DNA of 64,000 nucleotides, taken from assembly GCA_035652095.1 (NCBI GenBank), contig DASREM010000019.1:1-64000 (forward strand), written 5' to 3'. Position numbers and translations under genes: made by a program. Below, one piece after another: positions 41,686 to 50,943 of the stretch; positions within the stretch are counted from its first letter, which is position 1; the number at the start of each line of letters is the position of its first letter. Origin of the DNA: DASREM01 sp035652095 (GTDB taxonomy: Bacteria; Acidobacteriota; Terriglobia; Terriglobales; Acidobacteriaceae). The notes under the pieces were generated by a model. The model did no database searches. It saw nothing but the letters and a program-made list of their open reading frames with translations, and was not told the origin of the DNA.

Positions 41686-43626
41686 ATGCGTCTTTCCCGT
41701 GGGTGCGTACTCTTTCTGTTGTGCGCGATGCCGGCGTTCGCGGGTGGTGCTCCTGCCCGCAATCTGGTCGTGATCACGATTGACACGCTGCGTGCCGACC
41801 ATCTTGGTTGTTACGGCTATAAGCAGATCCGGACTCCGAACATTGACAGCCTTGCCAGCGACGGATTTCGCTTTGAACGCGCCTTCGCTGTGGTTCCGGT
41901 GACCTTGCCATCGCACACCACCATCTTTACCGGCACTTATCCGATGCTCAGCGGCATGCATGACTTCGGAGACAACAAGCTCAACCCGGACCAGCCTACG
42001 CTAGCCTCAGTGCTGAAGCAGCAGGGATACGCCACCGGAGCGGTGGTGGCCTCGGCAGTGCTCGACTCCCGCTTCGGTCTGAATCGCGGATTCGATTTCT
42101 ACTACGACCACTTCGATTTCAGCCGCCTGCAGGAATCCAACCTGGATGAGATGGAGCGTCCCGGAGATGCGGTCGCCGATGTGGCCCTGGACTGGCTGTC
42201 CAAGAATTCGCAAGGCAAATTCTTTTTCTGGATGCACCTCTACGATCCGCACTATCCGTACCGTCCACCGAGCCCTTACAGCGAAGAGTACAAGGACCGG
42301 CCTTACGATGGCGAGATCGCGTTTGCGGATGGACAGGTCGGACGCGTCATCCGCTTCCTGAAAGAAAAAGGTCTCTACCAGAACACGGTGATCGTGCTGA
42401 GCGGGGATCATGGCGAGAGTCTCGGAGAGCATGGCGAAAAGACGCACGGATTCTTTATTTACAACGCGACCTTACATGTCCCGCTCATCTTTCACCTGCC
42501 CGGAGAAGCGGGCGGCAAAAGCATTTCAGCGAGTGCGAGCCTGGCGGACTTGATGCCTACCATGCTTCAGAGCCTCAAGGTGGCTGTCCCTGCGGAGGTG
42601 CAGGGGCGCAGCCTGCTTGCCCTGATGCGGGACGACAAGGAGCAATCCCCAAGAAATCTGTATGCCGAGACTTTTCTTCCGCGGCTTCACTTCAACTGGA
42701 GCGAACTGCGCGGAATTGAGAATGAAAAATATCATTTCATCAATGCACCCAAGCCTGAGCTGTACGACCTGCAAAAGGACCCGGGCGAGACGCAGAACCT
42801 GATCACTCAGAAGAAGGCGGTCGCGGAAGAAATGCGCGCGCAGTTGACGAGCACCATCCGTCAATACAGCGCGGGCAAAGAATTGGCGGAAAAGACCGGC
42901 CTCGATCCGGCGCTGATGGAGCGCCTGAAGTCCCTCGGCTATGCGGGCTTTTCTGGTGGCGGGAGTTCCACCGCCACAAATCAGAACCTGCCCGACCCGA
43001 AGGACCGCATTGAGGTATACGAGCTGATTTCGGATGCGATCGCCGACAGCCAGCATGGCCATTATCCTGAGTCGGTCGAGAAACTCAACACTGCACTGAA
43101 AACCGAGCCCGGTTCGGTGCCAATCCACTATCTGCAGGGATTGAATTACTACCGGCTGGGTGAATTCGCGAAAGCGGTGGACGAGTTTCGCAAGGTGATG
43201 GCCGCCAGCCCCGATTACGCGTTGGCGGCGTTTCACCTGGGCTTGTCCTACGCGCGCACCGGGCAGATCGACGACGCGATCGCCACGTTCAAGCGGACGC
43301 TCGAGCTAGACTCCACCAATTTCAGCGCCGCTTACGATCTGGGTATGCTGTATCTCCAGAAAAACATGGTCGAGGAAGGCAAAGCGGCGTTGCTGCAATC
43401 CATCACCATCGCCGATGCGTATGCTCCGGGGCATCGGGCGCTCGGCGAGTTGTTCCTCGCACAAGGGCAGTTGGACGATGCGATCCGGGAATTGCGAAAG
43501 GCGTCCGAACTGGTTCCTCAGGATCCGTCCACGCACGCCGCATTGGCGAAGGCACTCTCGGCGAAGGGGCTGAACGAAGAGGCTGAACAGGAGATGCGCA
43601 AGTCGCAGCAGTCACAGCCGCAGTAA
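41686..43626 (+). CDS. Exported alkaline-phosphatase-fold hydrolase with TPR tail (paralogue 2)
   Basis: A 646-residue protein: signal peptide, sulfatase-fold domain (NLVVITIDTLRADHLGCYGY; HLYDPHYPYRPP; SGDHGESLGEHGEKTHG) and at least four TPRs from about residue 455. The formylglycine position reads T73-L-P-S-H, so Thr takes the place of Cys/Ser and His the place of Arg. Product and target are unknown; a periplasmic phospho- or sulfo-ester hydrolase or transferase is likely. It is followed after eight bases by paralogue 3, an operon pair. Confidence 0.85.
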   Translation: MRLSRGCVLFLLCAMPAFAGGAPARNLVVITIDTLRADHLGCYGYKQIRTPNIDSLASDGFRFERAFAVVPVTLPSHTTIFTGTYPMLSGMHDFGDNKLNPDQPTLASVLKQQGYATGAVVASAVLDSRFGLNRGFDFYYDHFDFSRLQESNLDEMERPGDAVADVALDWLSKNSQGKFFFWMHLYDPHYPYRPPSPYSEEYKDRPYDGEIAFADGQVGRVIRFLKEKGLYQNTVIVLSGDHGESLGEHGEKTHGFFIYNATLHVPLIFHLPGEAGGKSISASASLADLMPTMLQSLKVAVPAEVQGRSLLALMRDDKEQSPRNLYAETFLPRLHFNWSELRGIENEKYHFINAPKPELYDLQKDPGETQNLITQKKAVAEEMRAQLTSTIRQYSAGKELAEKTGLDPALMERLKSLGYAGFSGGGSSTATNQNLPDPKDRIEVYELISDAIADSQHGHYPESVEKLNTALKTEPGSVPIHYLQGLNYYRLGEFAKAVDEFRKVMAASPDYALAAFHLGLSYARTGQIDDAIATFKRTLELDSTNFSAAYDLGMLYLQKNMVEEGKAALLQSITIADAYAPGHRALGELFLAQGQLDDAIRELRKASELVPQDPSTHAALAKALSAKGLNEEAEQEMRKSQQSQPQ

Positions 43627-43634
43627 ATCATTCT

Positions 43635-45710
43635 GTGAAGATCCTCATTCCCATTCTGGTGAGCGCGCTGCTTGTTTTCCCGGCACTCGGTGCTCCCACC
43701 CGCAAGGCCCAGACAACCCCAGCCAACCTGATCCTGATCACGATCGACACCGTTCGCGCCGATCGCCTGGGTTGCTATGGATCCGGTAGTGCACGAACCC
43801 CGGTGATGGACTCCCTGGCCCGTGACTCCGTGGTGTACCAGCGCGCGATTTCCCAGGTTCCGCTGACCTGGCCCTCTCACGCCGTGATCCTGACCGGAAC
43901 CTATCCATTTCAAAACGGGGTACGGGATTTCACCGGGCAGCCACTGGCTCCGCAATTTCGGACGGTGGCGCAAGCGTTCAAAGAGCATGGATACGCCACG
44001 GGCGCCGTTATCAGCGCCTTTGTGCTTGACCGCAGTTGGGGATTGTCACGCGGATTTGATTCTTACGACGACGCTTTTTCGGCGGAGGCGTTTCGACAAA
44101 AAGACATTGGCCTGGTAGATCGCCGGGCGACCGAGAGCGTGGACCGCTCGATTGCATGGCTGTCGAAAAACCGGGGACGCAAGTTTTTTTTCTGGCTGCA
44201 TCTCTACGACCCGCACAGCCCGTACGATCCTCCGGAGCCTTACAAAACCGAATTCCGCGATCGCCCGTATGACGGTGAAATTGCGTACGCGGACCACGAA
44301 TTGGGACGGCTTGTTTCGTGGTTGAAGCGGCAAGGGCTATACGAGCGCACCGCCATCGTCCTGCTCAGCGACCATGGGGAATCGCTGGGAGAGCATGGCG
44401 AAAAGGAGCATGGATTCTTTATCTACGATTCTACGATCCGCATTCCTTTGATGGTCAAGCCCGCTTCCGCCAAGCTCAAGCCCGGGCGCGTCGCCGAGCC
44501 GGTTGAAACCACGGCGGTGGGGCCGACTCTACTTCGCCTGGCGAACCTGTCCGACCCGATCCAGAAACAATTTCAGTCGGCTCCGCTTCCTGAGCAAGAC
44601 CGCAGCCCTGAATCTGGTGCATACAGCGAGACGCTGTATCCGTACAGCTCTTTTGGCTGGAGCCCGCTTCATGGCCTTGAGACGGCGCGTTATCACTTCA
44701 TCGATGCGCCTGCCCCTGAGCTATACGACGTCATTGCCGATCCCGCAGAGACGAACAACCTGGCGCCCCGGCAGTCGGCGACCGTGGATGTGCTTCGGCA
44801 GAAGCTTCGTGTCATTCAGCAGAGGACCGCCCCCACCCTTCCCAGCACGGAATCGAATCCCACCTTGAGTCCGGACGCTCTCCAGAAGCTGCGCGCTCTC
44901 GGATACGTCGCCTACCATTCGCCTGCTTCGAAGGAACCTGTTGCTTCGGGCTTGGCCGATCCAAAGACGAAGCTTGAGGAGTTCAACGCCATTTTGCGCG
45001 CGAGCGATGCCTTCCGCGGGGGCAACGTGGCCGCCGGCAAGCAACTGCTCAGCAAAGTGGCCGCCGAGGATCCCGGGATGTACATCATTCCGTTCATGCT
45101 TGCCGAAGCGTCTGCCAGAGAGGAGAATTGGGACGAGGCGGCAACGCAGTTTCGGAAATCGCTCGAACTCAATCCCGACTTTGATGAAGCCATGACCGGG
45201 CTCGCACGGGCTCTGTACTTCTCCGCCGACTATGCCGGAGCCCGCGCATGGGCGCAAAACGCACTCAAGCAGAACCCGCGGAATTACCGGGCCTGGTACG
45301 AACTTGGAATCATCGAAACCAAGTCTGACCGCGCCGCCGCGTCCAGTGATTTTGAGACGGCGCTTGCGATCCAGGGGAACTTCGCGCCGCTTCATCGCGA
45401 GCTTGGCATGCTCCAGTTTCATGACCGCAAATACCGCGAGGCTGCTCCGCACCTCGCAAAAGCGATCGAGCTCGGTTTGAAGTCCGCTGAACTCTACAAT
45501 TTCCTGGGAATCTGCAACAGCCAGACGGGAAAGCTCAATATGGCCCTGGACAATTACAAGCAAGCGATCGCGCTTGATCCCAACCTCGCCGAAGCCCACC
45601 TCAACTTGGCGTACGCATATCAGCAATTGAAACAGCCCCAGGCGGCGCGCCCTGAATACGAACGGGCGTGCAAGCTGGAGCAGAAGTTCTGCAAGTTTGT
45701 TCCGAAGTAG
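43635..45710 (+). CDS. Exported alkaline-phosphatase-fold hydrolase with TPR tail (paralogue 3)
   Basis: A 691-residue protein of the same design: signal peptide (ILIPILVSALLVFPALGA), catalytic domain with ITIDTVRADRLGCYG, LYDPHSPYDPP and SDHGESLGEHGEKEHG, and a longer TPR tail of five or more repeats. The nucleophile position is T78-W-P-S-H. It starts at GTG 43635, eight bases after paralogue 2, so the two are co-transcribed. The three neighbours form a local family expansion with the same active-site substitution. Confidence 0.85.
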   Translation: MKILIPILVSALLVFPALGAPTRKAQTTPANLILITIDTVRADRLGCYGSGSARTPVMDSLARDSVVYQRAISQVPLTWPSHAVILTGTYPFQNGVRDFTGQPLAPQFRTVAQAFKEHGYATGAVISAFVLDRSWGLSRGFDSYDDAFSAEAFRQKDIGLVDRRATESVDRSIAWLSKNRGRKFFFWLHLYDPHSPYDPPEPYKTEFRDRPYDGEIAYADHELGRLVSWLKRQGLYERTAIVLLSDHGESLGEHGEKEHGFFIYDSTIRIPLMVKPASAKLKPGRVAEPVETTAVGPTLLRLANLSDPIQKQFQSAPLPEQDRSPESGAYSETLYPYSSFGWSPLHGLETARYHFIDAPAPELYDVIADPAETNNLAPRQSATVDVLRQKLRVIQQRTAPTLPSTESNPTLSPDALQKLRALGYVAYHSPASKEPVASGLADPKTKLEEFNAILRASDAFRGGNVAAGKQLLSKVAAEDPGMYIIPFMLAEASAREENWDEAATQFRKSLELNPDFDEAMTGLARALYFSADYAGARAWAQNALKQNPRNYRAWYELGIIETKSDRAAASSDFETALAIQGNFAPLHRELGMLQFHDRKYREAAPHLAKAIELGLKSAELYNFLGICNSQTGKLNMALDNYKQAIALDPNLAEAHLNLAYAYQQLKQPQAARPEYERACKLEQKFCKFVPK

Positions 45711-45714
45711 GCCG

Positions 45715-46707
45715 TCACTTCTCGAGTTTCAGCAATACTTCCCGGGCCTTGGGGGCCATCGGATCTTCAGGGAAGGTCTTGATGAAGTCGCGCAACTCCG
45801 CGATGGCATCGGGCTTTCGCTTCGCCGCCAGATACAGGTTGACTAGCTCGAGCCGCACCCGGCTCATAGTCGGGTCAATCTGGACAGCTTCGCGCAGGGT
45901 GCGCTCCGCCTCGGCAAATCTTGCCAGGCGTTCGAAGATGGATCCCATCACAAATTTGCCAAACGCCGAGTTCGGATTGCGGCGCAGTCCTTCTTCCGCG
46001 TTCTTGAGGGCCGGTTCATAGTTCCTGGTCTGCAACTGCACGTTGGCAAGGTTGAGATAGGCTTCCGAATCGCTTTGGTTGAGTTTGATCGCGGTTTCAA
46101 ACTGGCTCTGTGCCGCGGCGAAATCGGACTTCGCGAGGTAAGCCGAGCCCAGGTTATTATGGGCAGGATAAAAATCAGGCGCGATTTCTAAGGCTTTCTC
46201 GTAGTGACGGATGGCCTCGTCCGGCTTGTTCTCGCGATCCGCGGCCAGACCTTTGTCGAATTCCTTCACTGCCTTCTTTGGGTATTTGCGGCGGTACTGC
46301 TCCAGATCGACGATGTAGGGATTGTTGCCCTTTTGTTTATTGAGAGTGTCCGCAGGAGCAGGTGCGGCCCGCGGCGTCAGGCTGATCTGCACCATCTGCA
46401 CGGAAACCACCGAGGGGTCGAGTTTGACTTGCTGATCTACCGGATAAAAGCGCTCATCGTTGATGACGATGTGGTAGGGATTGCCGGAGAGCGAATAGAA
46501 GCCGAACTTCCCTTGGTTATCGGCGTAGACGGTCGTGATCACCGCACCGCGCAAGACCAGGTTCACCATGATAGGAACGCCGGGGAGGTCGGTGCGAATG
46601 ACATGCAACTCTCCCACGATATTGCCTACCTGCTGCGCCCAGGAAGACGGAAGGACCAGGCTGAGGATTAGAGCGGAGCCGAAGGCGAGTCTGCGGAGGG
46701 AAGGCAT
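45715..46707 (-). CDS. Exported TPR protein with carboxypeptidase-like N-domain
   Basis: A 330-residue protein. Signal peptide (GSALILSLVLPSSWAQ), a small beta-sandwich around 27-100 (VGELHVIRTDLPGVPIMVNLVLRG...YADNQGKFGFYSLSG) and four to six TPRs from about 130 (EAIRHYEKALEIAPDFYPAHNNLGSAYL). A periplasmic or lipid-anchored scaffold role is typical. ATG 46707 gives the signal peptide; the upstream frame to 46749 runs into the terminator of the TonB receptor gene. It converges on paralogue 3 with four bases between. Confidence 0.82.
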   Translation of the reverse strand: MPSLRRLAFGSALILSLVLPSSWAQQVGNIVGELHVIRTDLPGVPIMVNLVLRGAVITTVYADNQGKFGFYSLSGNPYHIVINDERFYPVDQQVKLDPSVVSVQMVQISLTPRAAPAPADTLNKQKGNNPYIVDLEQYRRKYPKKAVKEFDKGLAADRENKPDEAIRHYEKALEIAPDFYPAHNNLGSAYLAKSDFAAAQSQFETAIKLNQSDSEAYLNLANVQLQTRNYEPALKNAEEGLRRNPNSAFGKFVMGSIFERLARFAEAERTLREAVQIDPTMSRVRLELVNLYLAAKRKPDAIAELRDFIKTFPEDPMAPKAREVLLKLEK

Positions 46708-46714
46708 TGGGTGA

Positions 46715-46753
46715 CCGAAAGAACAAGGGCTTGCCATCTTAGACGGCAAGCCC
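46715..46753 (-). terminator. Rho-independent terminator of the TonB-receptor gene
   Basis: On the minus strand a 9-bp stem (GGGCTTGCC/GGCAAGCCC, positions 46727-46735 and 46745-46753) with a 9-base loop is followed by TTGTTCTTTC. It starts 22 bases after the receptor stop codon. Confidence 0.75.
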
Positions 46754-46774
46754 CTGAGGAAGTTACAACCGGGA

Positions 46775-49700
46775 CTAGAAGCTCAGCTTCAGTCCGAGTT
46801 GCAGGTTGCGGGCGTTCAGCGTGCCAGCAGCCTTGCCGAAGTTGGCGTCGCGCAAATCGTTGTGTGCGCCGCCTCCGGCTGTCGCCAGCACGAAGTTCGC
46901 GCGGTTGAATACGTTGAACCCTTGGGCTTCAAACTTCAGGTTCACGCGTTCGGTGAACTTGAAAGTCTTGCCCAGGGTCATGTCAGCGAACCAGATTCCT
47001 GGCCCGACGAAGGTGTTCCGACCCAGGCTCCCGACACAACCGAGGCAAGGAGCTGAGAAGACAGGAAGCCCTGCCTGGCTGGGGACGCCACCGGAAGCGA
47101 CGCAACCGCCGGCGGCAGGATCCAATGAGCCACCGGGACACCAGCCGGTTGCGAAGGTGTTCCGATCGGGACTGAAGTTCGCAATTGAGGAACTCGGCCT
47201 ATCGTTCCGGCCGTGGTCTAGGTTGTAGTCGCCACCCAGGTTCTGACAATTCCCGGTGTTCACGTCCGTAGCTGAACATCCGGTGGTCGGATCCGAGATT
47301 TCGCGCAACCGTGCTGCGCCGCCCCGGAACGGCTCCCAATGGGCGCCGGTCTGGAAGGACCATACTCCGTTGTATGACCACCCGCCGAGCACATAGCCCA
47401 AAACGCCGTGCAGGTTCTTGCCCGGAAGTTCATACACGTAGTTGAGCACCAGGCGATGGCGGATGTCGAACAGCGAGTTGCCGCGATCCAGGCCCGGGAG
47501 AGTGAAGTCCGTGGTATAGCCTTCTCCCGCTGCGGCACCGTTGGCTGTCGTCGCGCCGCTGTGCCAGGTCGAGCCCCCATCGATGGTGTGGCTGTAGGTG
47601 TAGTTGACGTTGAACAGCAGTCCATGACTCAACTGCTTGCGCAACGACATTTGGAGCGAGTTGTAGTTCGAATTGACCACGTTGCGCCAGTTGCGCAGAT
47701 TGCCGTAGTCATTGTTGGCGAAGCCGCCGTTACCAACCCAGGTACGGCCGAAGTTATCGGTGATGACGGAACCGGTCGGCAGCACAGACCCTGGATGGCG
47801 GTTGATGTTTTCTGCGCGGAAGAGCTTGTGACCCGCGTTTCCGACATAATTGGTTTCGAGTACGAACTTCGCAGGCAGTTCGTGCTGAACGCCGAAGAAG
47901 AAGTTATAGACATACGGGTCGCGAACGCCCTCGGGAAGGACGATACCCGTGAGCACAGCCTGGTTCGGGCTAAAGGGTGCCCATCCGGTGAGGTTGCCGG
48001 TTGCCTGAGCGCCGATACCCTGTCCGGGATTCGTCGGTGCACCGCTAAAGGTAGGAGCGGCGGAACTCGGCGAACAACTGGACGAAGTGCAGGTTGTAGG
48101 CCCGTAAATTACGGTGTTCACATCCCCGTTGAGGAAATTGTCCACGAAGTTGAAGGAGTAGTAGGGAAGGTTCCAGCGCGAGTTCGAGAGCGGATTGTAC
48201 AGTGTGCCCTCGTACGAGACGCCGAATCCTCCGCGAATGGCAGTCTTGCCATTGCCGAAGACATCGTAGGCAAAGCCAACGCGGGGACCGAAGTTGTTGT
48301 GATCGCCTGCACCCAACGAGCTTGCCGGAGCAAAGCCGCCCGGACCGCAGACGCCTTTCAACTGCGCAATCTGCGCAATTTGTTGGGCCGTGAATGTGGA
48401 CGGGCAATTCGCGGGATTGTTGGCCGTTTGAACCTGCGTCAGCAGATTGTCGCCGGGCCCGGGAATAAAGGTAGTGGCGAGATTGTCTTCCTCGTTATGA
48501 CGAGTGAACAAGTCCCAGCGCAGGCCGAGGTTGAGAGTCAACTTGCGACTTACTTTCCAGTCATCCTGGAAGAAAACGCCCACCTCGAAGTTCCGCCAGT
48601 GGCGAGTGTTTTCAGCAAGGAATGGGGTCGGAGTGGTATTGAAGCTGGTGCAGGGTGCGGTACAGATGCCGGGATTTACGCCGGCATTCTCTTCAGCAGC
48701 AGCATCTGCGGCAAAGAACAGCGGGTCGAAAAATTCATACGACGGACGAGCCACGCTGAACAAGCTGTTTTCGATGTTGCGGCGGAAATCAGCCCCGATC
48801 TTGATGTTGTGGTTTCCGTGGCTGATCGAAACCAAATCGGAGTAGGTGTAGATGTGCTCCTTGAAGAACTGGGGATAACCAGCGTAGGAGCCGAATCCAG
48901 CGGTGCCGTCATCGAGGATGCCCGCAAGTCCGATCTGCGGAACACCGGGGATACCAGCGCCGACCTTGGTATTGTTCTGCGCGTAACCGGCCCGGAACTC
49001 ATTGAGGATGGTTGGCGAGAAAGTATGCACCCAGCTGAACTGCCCGCCGGGAAACTGATTGCGCGACGGATTCGTAAATCCCCTCGTGCAGGCAGGATTG
49101 CAGGGGCCGAACTGGTCTGAGCTGCGGAAGTAGTTGTACTGCGCGGAGAAGCGGTCCGAAGTGCGAGGCTGATAGTCCAAACGGAACGAACCTTCATTAC
49201 CGTTGAACAGGTTACCGTTACCCAGCGAACCAGTTTGCGAACCGAAGATCGCTACGCTATCCAATTGGAATGGAGAGCTGCGGTTGATAACTCCTGCCTG
49301 CGGTGTCAATGAACATCCAGCCGGGGCATTCGTTATATCGGTTCCGGTCACTCCAAGAAAGCCTTGGAATTTTGCTGCTAGAGCCGCCGCCTCCGGGCTA
49401 CCGTCAAAGGGGCAGAGATACAAGCTGTAGTCCCCACCGGTGTATGTATCCAGGGAGACGGCATTCGTTCCCGGTAACAAAGGCAGGAAACTCTTGTAGA
49501 GCAGGGCAGCCGTGGAGTTCGGGAATGCCGACTCAACCGCCGCACGGAACTCTGGGGATTCGATCTTAATCGTTGTCGGGGTGCCGGTCGTCTTGAACCG
49601 GTCTCCCTGGTAGGACGCGAAGAAGAACAACTTGTCCTTGATGATCGGGCCGCCGAATGTTCCACCAAACTGGTTGAAGCGCAGCGGAGGCTTGAAGCAC

Positions 49701-50554
49701 TTGGAGTGGTCCGTGGCGCACAAGGTTCCGCCTGGATCCTTGAACGGATCAGGCTGCTGGTTCAGGAAGTACTGGTTGGCATCGAAGATGTCGTTGCGCA
49801 CGTACTCCCAAAGGCTGCCATGAAAGGCGTTCGTTCCGGACTTGGTGACCAGGTTGTTGATCGAGCCGGCGCTGTTGCCGTACTGAGCTGACATGTTCAG
49901 CTGCAGCTGCTGGAATTCCTGGACGGTGTCTTGAATCGGCGTGTTGATGTTGCCGCCGCTCAGACCTTTGTTCGAAACGCCGTTAATAAGAAAGCCGTTG
50001 AAGTCTTCGCGAAGCCCGTTGACTACCGCGTTGTGGCCGTTTTCGAAGTCCACGCCTGTGACGTTGACCGCGCCTGGCGCCAACTGGATCAGGTCATAAA
50101 CGTTGCGGCCGTTCAGCGGCAGGTTGGCGATCTGCGTGGAAGACACGGTGGTTGCCAGCTTCGAATCTTCTGTATTGACGGCCGCGGCTTCGCCCGTCAC
50201 TTCCACTACTTCGCGGGCCTGGCCGAGTTGCATCTTGAAGTCGGCGTGCTGAGTGCTGCCCGCGTTCAGAGTGAGGTCGTTATTGGCCGCCGTCTTGAAG
50301 CCCGAGGCCTCTACGGTGATCTTGTAGGTGCCCGGCGGCAGCTGGCTAGCGGTGTAGTTGCCGGTTTGATTGGTCGAAGTCGTGACCGAAAGGTTGGTCC
50401 CGATGTTGGTGATTGTGACCTTGGCATTTGCAATTGCCGCATTCGACGGGTCAGTGACTGTTCCCGTGAACTGGCCGTTCTGGACCTGAGCAATGGCCGA
50501 CAGAGCCAGTGCCAGCACAGTAAATAACGCGAGGCAGAACTGCAGCTTTTTCAT
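46775..50554 (-). CDS. Oar-like TonB-dependent receptor
   Basis: A 1259-residue outer-membrane protein. Signal peptide (ALFTVLALALSAIAQ), carboxypeptidase-regulatory-like domain at about 23-110 (GQFTGTVTDPSNAAIANAKV), plug domain near 130-240 (LPLNGRNVYDLIQLAPGAV), then a long beta-barrel ending in the C-terminal aromatic LQLGLKLSF. This OmpA-related/Oar type is abundant in Acidobacteriota and probably takes up large or complex carbohydrate or peptide ligands using TonB. The real ligand is unknown. ATG 50554. A structured element lies about 70-105 bases upstream. A terminator follows. Confidence 0.92.
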   Translation of the reverse strand: MKKLQFCLALFTVLALALSAIAQVQNGQFTGTVTDPSNAAIANAKVTITNIGTNLSVTTSTNQTGNYTASQLPPGTYKITVEASGFKTAANNDLTLNAGSTQHADFKMQLGQAREVVEVTGEAAAVNTEDSKLATTVSSTQIANLPLNGRNVYDLIQLAPGAVNVTGVDFENGHNAVVNGLREDFNGFLINGVSNKGLSGGNINTPIQDTVQEFQQLQLNMSAQYGNSAGSINNLVTKSGTNAFHGSLWEYVRNDIFDANQYFLNQQPDPFKDPGGTLCATDHSKCFKPPLRFNQFGGTFGGPIIKDKLFFFASYQGDRFKTTGTPTTIKIESPEFRAAVESAFPNSTAALLYKSFLPLLPGTNAVSLDTYTGGDYSLYLCPFDGSPEAAALAAKFQGFLGVTGTDITNAPAGCSLTPQAGVINRSSPFQLDSVAIFGSQTGSLGNGNLFNGNEGSFRLDYQPRTSDRFSAQYNYFRSSDQFGPCNPACTRGFTNPSRNQFPGGQFSWVHTFSPTILNEFRAGYAQNNTKVGAGIPGVPQIGLAGILDDGTAGFGSYAGYPQFFKEHIYTYSDLVSISHGNHNIKIGADFRRNIENSLFSVARPSYEFFDPLFFAADAAAEENAGVNPGICTAPCTSFNTTPTPFLAENTRHWRNFEVGVFFQDDWKVSRKLTLNLGLRWDLFTRHNEEDNLATTFIPGPGDNLLTQVQTANNPANCPSTFTAQQIAQIAQLKGVCGPGGFAPASSLGAGDHNNFGPRVGFAYDVFGNGKTAIRGGFGVSYEGTLYNPLSNSRWNLPYYSFNFVDNFLNGDVNTVIYGPTTCTSSSCSPSSAAPTFSGAPTNPGQGIGAQATGNLTGWAPFSPNQAVLTGIVLPEGVRDPYVYNFFFGVQHELPAKFVLETNYVGNAGHKLFRAENINRHPGSVLPTGSVITDNFGRTWVGNGGFANNDYGNLRNWRNVVNSNYNSLQMSLRKQLSHGLLFNVNYTYSHTIDGGSTWHSGATTANGAAAGEGYTTDFTLPGLDRGNSLFDIRHRLVLNYVYELPGKNLHGVLGYVLGGWSYNGVWSFQTGAHWEPFRGGAARLREISDPTTGCSATDVNTGNCQNLGGDYNLDHGRNDRPSSSIANFSPDRNTFATGWCPGGSLDPAAGGCVASGGVPSQAGLPVFSAPCLGCVGSLGRNTFVGPGIWFADMTLGKTFKFTERVNLKFEAQGFNVFNRANFVLATAGGGAHNDLRDANFGKAAGTLNARNLQLGLKLSF

Positions 50555-50943
50555 TTAGCCTACCCTCTCGCATTGAGCGAAGTTGTCAAAGACAGCAAAG
50601 TTGTGACCAGGAGACACAATCCTCACAGCGTGATGTAAGCGGCATCACTAAGCGCTGTGAAGTGCGCAGCATTTTGCGCTCCTGTATTTCTCTCTGTCAA
50701 GCTGTGTTGCTGGTGTGTAACGGTTATTTGAACCCAGGATGCGAGCCCGTAGCCCACTGCGAAACCCGCACCAATCGGGGGTCGAGGCGCACGTACGCTG
50801 CCAAAACATCTCCCAATCGGCTCAACGGCTTACAGATGTCTTGTGGGTTGCCGCTATGACGAACAGTACGGTCCGGAACATTGGCCTACACTTTTTGGAA
50901 GATTGTCCCTTGACTCACAGCAGGGTGTGAGCCCTGTCAAGGC
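50555..50943. other. Upstream region of the TonB-receptor gene
   Basis: No gene is supported. An interrupted hairpin at 50623-50660 (TCACAGCG paired with CGCTGTGA, and TGATG paired with CATCA, with a five-base bulge) could be a regulatory RNA structure or binding site. Confidence 0.4.
50623..50660. promoter_or_regulatory. Stem-loop upstream of the TonB-receptor gene
   Basis: Outer stem of eight pairs (50623-50630 with 50653-50660) and inner stem of five (50631-50635 with 50643-50647), seven-base loop and a five-base bulge. It lies 69-106 bases before the receptor start, so it is either in the leader or at the promoter. Confidence 0.4.

Noticed and set aside
39654..45710. Classical formylglycine sulfatases
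   Set aside because: None of the three proteins has C/S-x-P-x-R at the active site; a Thr is found there.
47408..49120. Long plus-strand open frame opposite the TonB receptor gene
   Set aside because: It is antisense to a well-supported beta-barrel gene, has no recognisable domain, and GC-rich sequence readily gives such frames.
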